Shown here: positions 27,367 to 36,818 of the stretch, piece after piece
How the letters are laid out: every line of letters begins with the position of its first letter
How positions within the stretch are numbered: position 1 is the stretch's first letter
From: Physcia stellaris
Taxonomy: Eukaryota > Ascomycota > Lecanoromycetes > Caliciales > Physciaceae
Direction of reading: 5' to 3'
Assembly (NCBI GenBank): GCA_018902385.1
Contig: JABSSW010000025.1
Location: 372,001 to 436,000 of the forward strand
DNA length: 64,000 nt
Position numbers and translations under genes: made by a program
Notes under the pieces: model-generated
Told to the model about the DNA's origin: nothing
Databases searched by the model: none
What the model saw: the letters and a program-made list of their open reading frames with translations, nothing else

Positions 27367-27435
27367 CGATAAATTCAACAAATTCATATTGTCAATCGAA
27401 ATCGATCGAATTCGTACGATTGAATAAATAAAATG
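27367..27435 (+). repeat. Right copy of terminal direct repeat of fossil B
   Basis: Partner of 20,566-20,637, about 6.8 kb away in the same orientation. Confidence 0.75.
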
Positions 27436-30369
27436 TGAATAACTCAAATATGTATGTTGTTAAATTTTTTTTTTTTATGTAACAATCGCTAATCAATACA
27501 ATTTTTTAATTCAAAAACAAATGCAAATGAATCAACGATATCATTATCAAAATATTATATGTTTTGTTTTTTAACGACGAACGCAAAATTTTGAATCACA
27601 TGTCAATTACGATCAAATATTTTCAATTTATAACATCAAATACATTGTGATTCGTGTGTACAATGATTCACATGATTTTTAAAAAATGAAAACATAAATT
27701 TTATAATCAAATATCGTTTCAAAAAACAATATTGTTCGATAAAATATATATTTTCATAAATATCGTTTGTTTATGTTCGAATAAAAATTTATAAAAAATT
27801 GAAACGCGTTTGAAAAAAAACGTTTGATAAACGCAAAAAATTGATCGACGAAATGTTTTTCGCGAAATTCGATCGACATCGAAAAATCAAATCAAAAAAT
27901 AAATTTCGATTTCAACGAAAAAAAATATATGACAATTCGAACGATAATGAAAATTTCGATTTGATGAATTTCGCAATATTTTCGATAAAACAATGATATT
28001 GCATGTTATGTCGCATTTGATTAATATTAACGAAATGTTCATCGTTAATGTTTCGACGATTTATATTGTTTTTCGCAAATTCAAAAAAAAAAAATTGATG
28101 AATCGCGACGCGATTTTTCGCGATCAAACGACAAAAACGTAAAAAATGTTCGAACAAAAAATGACGATTTTCATGAAAAAAATGATCAAATGACGTTTGA
28201 CGACAATTTATTCGACGAATTGACGTCAATGAATGATTTTATCAACGTTAACAACGATCGTCGAATCGAAAACGAAACAATCGAAAAAAACGCGACGATA
28301 AAAACATAATTAAAAATTGAATAAATTTGTTTGATTTGAACAAAATTTGCGAACAAAATTATCGAAAAAATTTTTGTTGCAATTTACAAAAATAAATATC
28401 ATTCGATTTTTTGTTGCAATAATTTGATTTGTTCACGAATGCAAAAATCAAATCAATTATTTCGACACGTTGAACAGTTGTCGCTGCACGAAATTAATGA
28501 TTGTCAATTGATCAAAAAAATCGACGAATAATTATATCGTTAAAAAATCAACGCAAAATCGAAAATAAATATAATCGACACATTTCACTCGATATGCAAT
28601 GCATTTATTTTAAACGAAAAAAATTGAAATCATGTCGTTAATGTTGAGAAATCAAAATTCGATTGATTCGCGCATCGTTGATGTCATGTTCGATGTCAAT
28701 ACAACGTCGACAACGAAAAATTGAAAAAATAATTCAAATCAATGAAATTTGCAATATACAATATAGTTAACAAATATCACGCAAAATGCGACGATGTCAA
28801 ACAAAAAAAAATCAACGCAAAATGAATGCATTGAATTTTGTTGATTGAATAACGCGATTCGAAAATTTTGAATACAAATTGTTTTTGAATACAATTTGAA
28901 CTCAATTCAAAAAAAAATGCAATGTTGAAAAAAATGAAATGATTTGATAATACGACGAAAATAATAAACAATTTGACGACGATTAAAATTACAAAACATT
29001 TTTTAAATCGACGACGAGAATTCGAAAATTGATGAATTTGATTCACGACGATTCATTTAAAAATTTTCAAAAATTCGAATAATCGACAAAATGTTCAAAC
29101 GTTTAACAATGAACAAAATATGTTTTAATCATGTTTCAATGATCATCGTATTTCAATTTGTTTGAAAAATTTTCAACAACGAAAAAAAAAACAATTCGAC
29201 ATTATTTACAATGACATCATGCATGACATCATGCATAAAAAATTTTCGAAATTATCGTGATTTTATAATATGATAAAAATCATTGAAAATGTAAAATTGA
29301 CAATATTCGAAAAAATTTGATATTATGAAAACACGAATGAAATTTTTCATACATAATATTCACAATGTTGTCAAATATTTTTGCGAACGTTGTAATGCAT
29401 AAATTTTCAAATAAAAAACAATACAAAAAAAACAAAAATTCGAAAATGTCATTAATTAACATGAAACGATATGTTTTTCAAAAATTTTGAATTTTACAAG
29501 TTATTGAAAATCAAAAAAGCATTGACAATAAAAAATATGATTGTCAATTTGAACATTTTTGTCAAATTGAATAATTATTTCATCAATTTGAAAACGTTTA
29601 ACATTTTTGTAAACAATAACATACGTTTGATTCATCAAATTCGTTTATAAAATCTTAACGTATTTAAGAAATCGATCGTCAATTTGCGAATGATGTATGA
29701 AAAAACGAAAAACGTGAAAAAAAAAAAAAAAATTATTATTCGTGATATTTTGCTAGATATTTTGCAATTTTTCGATATTCGTATCAGACGAAATACAACG
29801 TTGCATCGTATTTTGTTTGATTTTTGCAAATTTTTGCGTATTGATGAATTTATTTGATCAAATGTTGATCGTATTTTCGAATTTAACAAATAAAACGTTA
29901 TTCGTTTTTCGATGATTTTTTTTTTGACGATTATTTCATTTTGACGTTTTTTGTTTCGAAAATCGATTCATTTCGCAAAAAAATTTCGATATTCATTGCG
30001 ATCATTGACGATGTCGTTTGTGCATTAATTTCATTACGCAATTTTTTCGAACGTTTTTTTGTTTCAACGTTTTTTTTTCTATTTCAAATCGATCAATCAA
30101 AACTTTTCAATGCAAATTACGTTATTATCGTATTACAAAACGCGATTACGAATTTGACATTCGAAAATCATTATTTAAATCATTTTTTTCGTCGAGACGT
30201 TGCAATTGAAATTCGCAATGCGAACGTTTTTGACGATTTAATCAAATTTTTAAAAAATGAAAATTCGAAACGTTTTTGTTGTATATCGAAAATAACAAAA
30301 ATATATTTTTATGTATCGCGACATCATCAAAACGATTGAATTGTTTTTTTTTTTTTCGTTTTTTTGACG
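27436..30369. other. AT-rich remainder without recognisable domain
   Basis: Same CpY-depleted composition. Frames of 80-130 codons are present on both strands (for example + 29,941..30,339) and have the look of mutated coding DNA, but I could not match them to gag, pol or a transposase. Confidence 0.5.
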
Positions 30370-30374
30370 ACGAC

Positions 30375-30561
30375 TGTCAGGGGCCGTGCCTGGCTAGGAG
30401 GTAAACAGGTAGCAAAACGAGGATATTTGATCTAGGGAGCAAATATCTACATGGAGGCCGAATGCCAGAAGTAGGAGTGTGCGCCAAGCCACACTAGTCC
30501 TCATATGGACTCCCGCTGATAAGATAAGCTCCCAACCGAGATCTCAGGCATGCTCGTAACA
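30375..30561 (-). repeat. LTR (3' LTR of TRIM-like element)
   Basis: 187 bases, TGTCAGGGGCC ... CTCGTAACA on the plus strand. It matches 32264..32450 at all but 3 sites, and all three differences are C:G to T:A in a CpC/GpG context. Confidence 0.95.
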
Positions 30562-32263
30562 CTATCCCCCCGTCTCCTCCAAGCTTCGTCCCGAAGCGAA
30601 TAAACCACTCCTCCTACCGATCGGCATTGCGAAGGGATCCATTGGCTGTGGCCCAGGTACCAGCCTGGCCATGGCAGGAGCAGGAGGGCCCAAGCAGTTG
30701 CGGTAGGCGTGGAGAGGTAAATGCGAAAGCAGGAGAAGGAGGGCGGAGGCAGAGGATATAAGGCCACGAAAATGAGGACCTTGTTGAGGACCTTGACCTC
30801 GATCGATGCGGGAGATACCTGCAGATTAGTATGGTGGATCGGCCGATTTCTCGAGCAGAAGCAGCAGGGCGGTATCGGTTCCGCAGGCGTATGCTGTTTC
30901 AAACTCCTCGGATTTGGGCTTTTCGAGTCCTTATTAATCGGCGCGTCCTGATTGGCTGCAGGTTCTGGGCAGGGCAGGGTGTTGGCGCATCGACGGCTGG
31001 CAAAGGGCTGCGGAGAAGGCGGGCTGATTTGGCCGTGCAGCAGACCCGCATTGACTGTTGTTCTCCACCTCTTCATGCCATTTGCTCTCGTATCGCTGCT
31101 GTGGTGTAATAGGTCCACCTCCCATTGGTGTTGACTGCGGAGGTGTAAAGAATCGAACGCTTTTGGTGGCCATTGTAGCGGACCCACTGGGTGCCATTGT
31201 AGCAGGCAGAGTCGCTGGGACTGGCGGAGCGGAGCGGAGCGAGGATTTCTCGGCCATGCTGGGGGTGTAACAGGCCTAGAAACCGAAAATTTTGTTTGGG
31301 GTTTTGGGTGGTTGTTTGTTGGTTTGGTGGTTTGGTGTGTGTGTGTGGCTTCTATCCCCCTCTTTATCAAGCGGTGTCCCAACGCTTCAAGGAGGTGAGT
31401 ATTGTAGAGGCCATTTGGTGGGTGGGCTGACTGGCTCAAGGAGGCATGGAGGTCGTCTATTGGCTGGATGTCGACTGGTCTCGACGAACAAGGAGGTCGA
31501 CTATTGACTGGGTGCCGAAGGCTCGAAGGAGGAGGTCGGCTATTGAGTCGTTTCGTCGACATGAAGGTGCTCTATGTAAATTCTTCATTCAACTCACGGA
31601 GGTTCGTCCTGTGGCTCCGTGGCCCCCTCAGAGGACTTGGGTTGAACGCCAAGTGGACAGCATCCACCGCCCCCAAAGGGGGGACTTCTCCATTAACGCA
31701 GGTTCACGGCCATTCTCGCTGGCCCACGATGCGCATAGTGGAAGTGAGGTGCAACCACCGCCTCCAAAGGGGGACTTTCGTTTCGTGGAGGTTCGTCCTG
31801 TTGCTCCACTCACGGAGGTTCGTCCTGTGGCTCCGTGGCCCCCCGCAAGAGGACTTTCGTTTCGTAGACATGAAGGTGCTCTATGTAAATTCTTCATCCA
31901 ACTCACAAAGACGTCGTGCTTCGTGGCCTCCCTCTGAGAGGACTTCACACTCTGGCGGTCTTATTTTGCTTACTCGCGTACCCCGACGAGCAACCTGTTT
32001 CGAAGCAGGACGTTTGGCCGGGTGTCAGTTAGTCTCGCAGAACCCAGGGCGAGAGATCTTGCTGTGCTAGAGGCAGTGAACCACCGTCACTGCGGGTTGA
32101 TAGGTAATTGCGCTGGAGGCGTCACCGTCGCAAATTGACTGAGATTTCGTGCTGGAGGTGTGCGACCGTCACGAATTGAATGGCCGCGTTTCTTTCTACT
32201 CGCTGGCCGTTTGGTTGCGAGTGTGGAGTTTACATCGCCCGTCACGATGGAGATCAAATATAA

Positions 32264-32450
32264 TGTCAGGGGCCGTGCCTGGCTAGAAGGTAAACAGGTA
32301 GCAAAACGAGGATATTTGATCTAGAGAGCAAATATCTACATGGAGGCCGAATGCCAGAAGTAGGAGTGTGCGCCAAGCCACACTAGTCCTCATATGGACT
32401 CCCGCTGATAAGATAAGCTCCCAACCGAGATCCCAGGCATGCTCGTAACA
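32264..32450 (-). repeat. LTR (5' LTR of TRIM-like element)
   Basis: Partner of 30375..30561. It ends at the second ACGAC target duplication. Confidence 0.95.
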
Positions 32451-32455
32451 ACGAC

Positions 32456-33036
32456 GTCGTTTTTCGACGTGTCTTGAAATTGTGAAAAATAATTAAATTT
32501 TGAAAATTGTTTTGTTGAATCATTTTGTTCAACGAAATCGATTTTGCAAAATCATTTTGTTTTGCAAAATCATTGTTTGCAAATCGATTATGTTCAAAAC
32601 ATCAAAAATTTTGTACATAACAATGAAAAAAGTACGCAACATTAATTCGTTCAAATTAAACATGAATGTTAATGCAAAAATAACGAAATAAAAAAAATTT
32701 GAAAAAATCGATTTTTTAATTAAATAAAAAATCATTGTTTTTTTTATTTCATTTTTCATTTTTCGTTTTTTTTTTGTTCGTTCATTCATTTTTTGTTTTT
32801 GATTTTTTTCGACGTTTTCATTTTTTTTGAAAATTTTTTTTTCGTTTCAAAATTCAATCGCAAAAACAAAAAAAATAATTAAATTTTGAAAATTGCTTTG
32901 TTGAATCATTTTGTTCAACGAAATCGATTTTGCAAAATCATTTTGTTTTGCAAAATCATTGTTTGCAAGCCGATCATGTCCAAAACATCAAGGATTTTGT
33001 ACATAGCAATGAAGGAAGTACGCAGCATTAGCTCGA
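32456..33036 (+). repeat. Right remnant of AT-rich block with a direct repeat of about 165 bases
   Basis: Copy A (about 32,486-32,654) and copy B (about 32,876-33,032) align over about 165 bases. Copy A is fully mutated. Copy B is mutated on its left part but keeps normal ApG, GpG, CpC and CpT from about 32,968 onward. The spacer 32,655-32,875 is A/T-rich with long T runs. This is the continuation of the old block interrupted by the TRIM-like insertion. Confidence 0.85.
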
Positions 33037-33181
33037 GCTAGTCACGTGTGAGAGTCTAGACCAATCCCTAAATTCTTTCAGCGCCTTACCTATGAGAGTG
33101 TCCAAGCTCTAGAGAGCCACTATCGGTGGCACTGATACCCCTTTAGCACATACGTGATTGAGTGGTGTGTAGTGATCGGGC

Positions 33182-33790
33182 ATGTTCGACGTCCAGCTGC
33201 GCTCCCTCAAGGACAGCATCTTCGATCCCTGCTGTCGTTACATCCCCCCATCCATCTCCCCTCTCCACATCACAGCTGCCGCTTTCGTCGCTGGGCTTAC
33301 CGCATGTTACACCGCAAGCCATCACAACATCCCCTCCTCCCTCTTCCTCTGGCTGCTCAACCGAGCCCTAGACTGCCTCGACGGCACCCTAGCACGTCAC
33401 CGCAAATCCGCATCCGACCTAGGCGGCTTTCTCGACTTACTAGGAGACTTCATCGTATACTCCCTGATCCCAATCTCTCTCGCTATCAGCCACCCCGAGG
33501 CCTGGGACGCAGTTGCTGTTCTAGAAGCTTCGTTCCACGTCAATAATTTCGTTCTGTTTTACGTTGCCGCTATTGCAGAGAAGCAGGCTGCTGCGAAGGG
33601 CGAGAAGTCTAAGGAGCTGACGAGCGTTGTGATGAAGCCTGCGCTGGTTGAGGGGATGGAGAGTGGGCTTTTGTTTACTGCTATGCTTGCGTATCCGGAA
33701 CGTTTGCGGTTGTTGGCGTGGGTGATGGCTTTCCTTGTTGGTTTGGGGATCTGTCAGAGGGTTGCTTGGACTTTTTCTGCGCTTAGTTGA
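33182..33790 (+). CDS. CDP-alcohol phosphatidyltransferase family protein
   Basis: Intronless, 202 residues. The full catalytic signature of the family is present: D64, D67, G68, A71, R72, G81, D85 and D89, reading DCLDGTLAR then GGFLDLLGD. Enzymes with it join a CDP-linked group to an alcohol (for example in phosphatidylinositol, cardiolipin or choline/ethanolamine lipid synthesis) inside a membrane; the aspartates bind two metal ions. Hydrophobic segments lie at about 30-45, 85-105, 118-133 and 175-198. At 202 residues it resembles the short bacterial-like and mould-specific members rather than CHO1 or CPT1. The exact substrate cannot be told from sequence. The start lies about 150 bases from the end of the mutated repeat block, yet the gene is intact. 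Confidence 0.88.
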   Translation: MFDVQLRSLKDSIFDPCCRYIPPSISPLHITAAAFVAGLTACYTASHHNIPSSLFLWLLNRALDCLDGTLARHRKSASDLGGFLDLLGDFIVYSLIPISLAISHPEAWDAVAVLEASFHVNNFVLFYVAAIAEKQAAAKGEKSKELTSVVMKPALVEGMESGLLFTAMLAYPERLRLLAWVMAFLVGLGICQRVAWTFSALS

Positions 33791-34299
33791 GGTCGTTTGG
33801 TTCTGGCAGTTAGTGTAGCTTGGATGACGTGAGCTTTCTGTTTTCGGGGGAGTTGATGGATTTTCTACGCCTGAGTCCGAGGTGTAGGTCCTGGGATGCG
33901 TACATGTTTTGGGGGCTTCTAAGCTGATTCAGTGGGCAGTCGGTACGTTTGCAAAAATGCTTCGAGGGGTATATGCTGAATCGAGTCAACTGCCGAGCTG
34001 TAGCCGTGTAGGATGCCTTTTCGGAAAGGTATCTGAGGGAACAGCTCGAGAGCTTCCGCATCTATCAATCGAAGAAAGCCTCATGGATACGCATTGTCTC
34101 ACAGCGGGCAAGACTATGCGGCTTTATGGATCAAGGCGGTCAACCTCCACATCTTCCAGTCTAGTTATGGTCCTTTAAGGATCTTGCTTCCTAGGCAGAC
34201 TTGTGGCATATACAACCCACCACACCAGACGGCTCGCCACCATGGCTGATATGCTGTTCCGTCACCACCTCCTTCTATAGCATCACCCCCATCACATTG
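33791..34299. other. Intergenic
   Basis: 3' flank of the preceding gene; no further gene, repeat or RNA recognised. Confidence 0.4.
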
Positions 34300-34896
34300 T
34301 AGCACATTATTTCCACAACGCCAGGATTCTCCGTATGATGCTCAGCTGTCGCGACCTCTTTCCATCCCTCTCGGGAAGAAGCAGATACCTGAGAAGGTGG
34401 ACACCCTTCACATGCGCCATCTCTCAAAAAAATCCCTGGATACAAAGGTCGCTTGCAAACTTCCACGGTGACACTCTCGAAGTCCATGGCCAGCAGCCTG
34501 GCATCCTTTATTGCCGGCTCCATCTGCACTTCAACATGATTCGCCAGCGTGATCTTAACGCAGTTCCTCCGCTTATTCATAGCGGCGACGGTCTCCGTGA
34601 AGTTTTCAGACCGCATAGACCTTCTCCCATCGGGAATACGCTCCGAGAAGCTCTACATCCTGTACCTTGGCTGATACAGCTACTGGAAGAAGATGCGGTA
34701 CGGGCCTGTCCAATACTGGCGGGAGGGGGTGTACTACCTTACATTGCTAGATGTGAGCGCTCGTAGTCGACGGCGAATGCTGTCTTGGTGGGGCGCTGCT
34801 TTCGTGGCTAAGGATAGAGCATTTGAGGTTCGGGCCAAGGCTGTAGATTATGCTGCGGATCTCGAGGAGAAGATTCCCGAGAGTGCTGAGAGATGA
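34300..34896 (+). pseudogene. Probable host pseudogene of a small membrane protein
   Basis: One plus frame reads as protein for nearly 190 codons up to the stop at 34,896. It has a hydrophobic segment (SMASSLASFIAGSICTST), a second one (LTQFLRLFIAATVSV) and a basic, aromatic C-terminal part (YSYWKKMRYGPVQYWREG, then DYAADLEEKIPESAER). It is interrupted by four TGA codons at 34,336, 34,390, 34,537 and 34,672, with no TAA or TAG between 34,303 and the end. The last two sit where tryptophan would be natural, consistent with TGG-to-TGA change in a GpG context. A minus-strand frame (34,275..34,616) overlaps and is the alternative reading. Family unknown. Confidence 0.35.
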
Positions 34897-36051
34897 TGGA
34901 GATGATGGCTCTGGTGATGTAGACGTTTTAGATGTGGCTTTTGGGTATTGAAAACCTTGAGATATGTTATATCCCAGAAGAAGAGATCTTTAATCCTGAA
35001 AGCATCTAAGAGAAATTGTACAGTAGAGGAGCTTTCACAGATAATCTAGCCCCCCCTCGCTAGAACTCATAAGATCATTCCGCGTCTCACACTAATATCA
35101 AGGAAAACATAATTGAAATTTTTGTAGAGTGCCGAGATCGGACGACGAGTATTTTGTGGAGCGATTTACAAAACCATACTCAGAAGACCAAACACCCAAA
35201 CCCCAAAAATATTGCACTCCTAAGTACCAGGCCAAAACATCTTCAGCCCACCCCAGAAGCCCTCAATCCATAACGGGGTATACTTGAGCGTGAGAAGCAG
35301 ATCAAAGCATCAAGAGACATCTTTGTGTGAAGAGTGATCGAAGTCAATATCATCTTTACCCGAGTGATGTCTTTTCTCTATCAGATATGTATTCTGTTAT
35401 CAACTCGCCTCGCTGGTAAATGTCGGCATAATCGCGAGTGGGTGCTATCGAGGACGGTAGACATGGTTTGAGATGCTATAGTTAGCTGTGCGTAATGAAT
35501 TGTCCTTCATAAAGCAGAACGCATTGATCTGACGTCTCGAACGCAGAAGTTGAGATTTGCGATTCCATTTGACATTGAATTGCAATCAAGGGAATCAAAT
35601 GATGAAGAAGTCGATGATTCAGCAATTGTAAAGTTTGAAGGGCGTCCAATACTACTGTCACGTCACGCTGTATCAAGCCGTGTATCTTTACCAATAGAGG
35701 ACCAATGAAAGGATGTTTAAGCAGGTAGATGCGATAGAAAAAGGTACTTCGGAGGACGCTATGTACACAAACAGCCGCGCCGGCGAAAGAAAGTCTAGGA
35801 GCTCATTGGTGAGGCCGTGCGAGGGGGGCCAAGATCGAGCAACGGGGAAGAAGTGAGCATAGTTGCACCGTTGATGGCGACCCTTGTCGACACTGGTATC
35901 ACAATGATGTCAAAAGCATGATAGAAATGCATGCTATAGAGTTCATCGATCTTAGGCCGTAATGCTTGCTTCGTCTTTTAGGGATACTCATATCACTCAC
36001 TGCCGCTGCTCTCTTTTAGAGCAACAGATCAACCTCTCTTCGCATACCACA
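34897..36051. other. Intergenic, no gene recognised
   Basis: 1.15 kb of ordinary composition. Short frames only (the longest is about 70 codons at 35,482..35,694 minus); none is convincing. Confidence 0.45.
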
Positions 36052-36818
36052 CTAAGGCGGGGCTAGACCCGCTTTCTTCAGAGCTGCCACCGAATCTGGG
36101 CCCAGGACATCGAGATTGCCGCTTACGGCCTACATTATGATTAGCCTTCATCCCAAAACATCCTTATATAGAATGGGGATCTGAGAAAGGTTGTGCCTTG
36201 TAGACAACAAAGGCTCGATAGGTGTACAGGATATTTCCGTTAAGGAATGATACAGAGCCGAATACCACTTACGAAGATAGTCAGTATCCTCCTCGCGATC
36301 TTCCAGCTCCCATCCGACAACTCCTTGACCCAATTATCGAAAAACCGCTCATAGTACGTAACGACCTGGCCAGTGAGGTTTCCAGATCCAAAGTAAATAG
36401 CTTGCTGATAGCTGATGGACTTCGCCGTACCATTAATAAAGTCATAAGCGAAAACGTTGTCCGATACATGTTGCGTTTTATACGGCGCCAAGTCAGAGGT
36501 CAGGAAGCTCTCGTATTGGGCCAGACTGGTGATGGGAAAAGGAGCGACACTAGCATTGACATTGCTGGTAAATGCACCGGAGAGAGCGCTGTAATTCTTG
36601 GTGTCGAGGGCTAGTCCGTAGAGTGAGAGGCCCTGGGTGATGGCGACGATCGCATCCGTGTCGCCTGTAAGGTATGGAGGCACTACGTCGAATTGAGGGG
36701 ATTCGCTGAGTGCATTGGTCGGGTCATCTGTTGCGTTCGTGATTCCCTGTGAGAGGATAATCCGAGGAAGGAGACCCAAGGCGAGAAAGCGGGCGAACGA
36801 AAGCAGTGAGAAATACAT
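36052..36818 (-). CDS. Secreted SnoaL/NTF2-like protein
   Basis: Model: complement(join(36052..36129, 36273..36818)), 207 residues. The single 143-base intron has donor GTAAGT and acceptor TGTAG and joins in phase 0. The N-terminus (MYFSLLSFARFLALGLLPRI) is a signal peptide, cleaved near SQG. The mature part has several NxS/T sequons and the alternating helix-and-sheet pattern of SnoaL-like folds (GLSLYGLALDTKNYSALSG, then FITNVNA-type strands, QVVTYYERFFDNWVKELSDG and WKIARRILTIF). Such proteins form a cone-shaped pocket. Fungal secreted members are mostly uncharacterised, so ligand and catalysis are unknown. The last exon (AVSGNLDVLGPDSVAALKKA) completes the C-terminus and ends at 36,052. 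Confidence 0.8.

Larger units (their letters stand above)
20566..27437 (+). mobile_element. Ty3/Gypsy LTR retrotransposon fossil B
   Basis: Parts in plus-strand order: gag (about 21.3-21.8 kb), a protease-like region (about 22.1-22.4 kb), reverse transcriptase (about 22.5-23.5 kb, ending in the thumb motif FDIVNFYRRFIKHF), a disturbed RT/RNase H region with an internal duplication (23.5-24.9 kb), and integrase (about 25.3-26.1 kb, including MIVNRLTKMIHYI and a preceding zinc-finger part). It points away from fossil A, so the two lie head to head. A near-identical sequence of about 70 bases at 20,566-20,637 and 27,367-27,435 marks its two ends. Heavily broken, many breaks, old; whether the ends are true LTRs is unresolved. 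Confidence 0.78.
12415..30369. repeat. 18-kb AT-rich mutated transposon block with CpY/RpG depletion
   Basis: The block is very AT-rich, but CpG and CpA remain frequent. In three 60-base lines (from 16381, 22681 and 25201) I count 29 cytosines: 16 are followed by G, 13 by A, none by C or T, and there is no ApG or GpG. CpC, CpT, ApG and GpG are similarly rare through most of the block. It contains two recognisable Ty3/Gypsy fossils (described separately). The outer parts, 12,415-14,190 and 27,440-30,369, show the same signature but no domain I can name; they include (ATGCAT)n-like runs near 13,895 and a long plus frame at 29,941..30,339 of unknown origin. No host gene is seen inside. Confidence 0.9.
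30375..32450 (-). mobile_element. Young non-autonomous LTR element (TRIM-like)
   Basis: Two 187-base LTRs (30375..30561 and 32264..32450) bound 1.7 kb of normal-composition DNA. They differ at 3 sites. The element is flanked by a perfect 5-base duplication, ACGAC, at 30370-30374 and 32451-32455. On the minus strand the LTR reads TGTTACGAGC ... CCCCTGACA. Next to the LTR at 30561 the minus strand has a G/A-rich polypurine tract, so the element runs right to left. The interior contains no recognisable gag, protease, RT or integrase; a 353-codon minus frame is low-complexity and unlike any pol. Interior tandem copies (about 309 bases apart, from 31,561 and 31,870) and GGTTCGTCCTGTGGCTCCG repeats are present. 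It appears whole for its class and recent, and presumably depends on enzymes from a full-length relative. Confidence 0.9.

Noticed and set aside
12415-30369. Mitochondrial insertion or mitochondrial contig
   Set aside because: Very AT-rich, but the readable parts are Ty3/Gypsy gag, RT and integrase; no mitochondrial gene, tRNA or rRNA is present, and CpG is frequent.
12415-30369. Canonical CpA-to-TpA RIP
   Set aside because: CpA and TpG remain abundant and TpA is not raised (5 TpA against about 12 ApT in the line at 22,681); the missing pairs are CpC, CpT, ApG and GpG.
12415-30369. Centromere
   Set aside because: Size and composition would fit a small regional centromere, but nothing in the sequence distinguishes this from an ordinary transposon block; not claimed.
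30501-31562. 353-codon minus-strand protein
   Set aside because: Runs from the interior into the LTR of the TRIM-like element, is low-complexity and has no gag or pol features; treated as element sequence.
33037-33060. Fot1-type transposon end (AGTCACGTG)
   Set aside because: A short motif resembling a terminal repeat is present, but no matching inverted partner or transposase was found.
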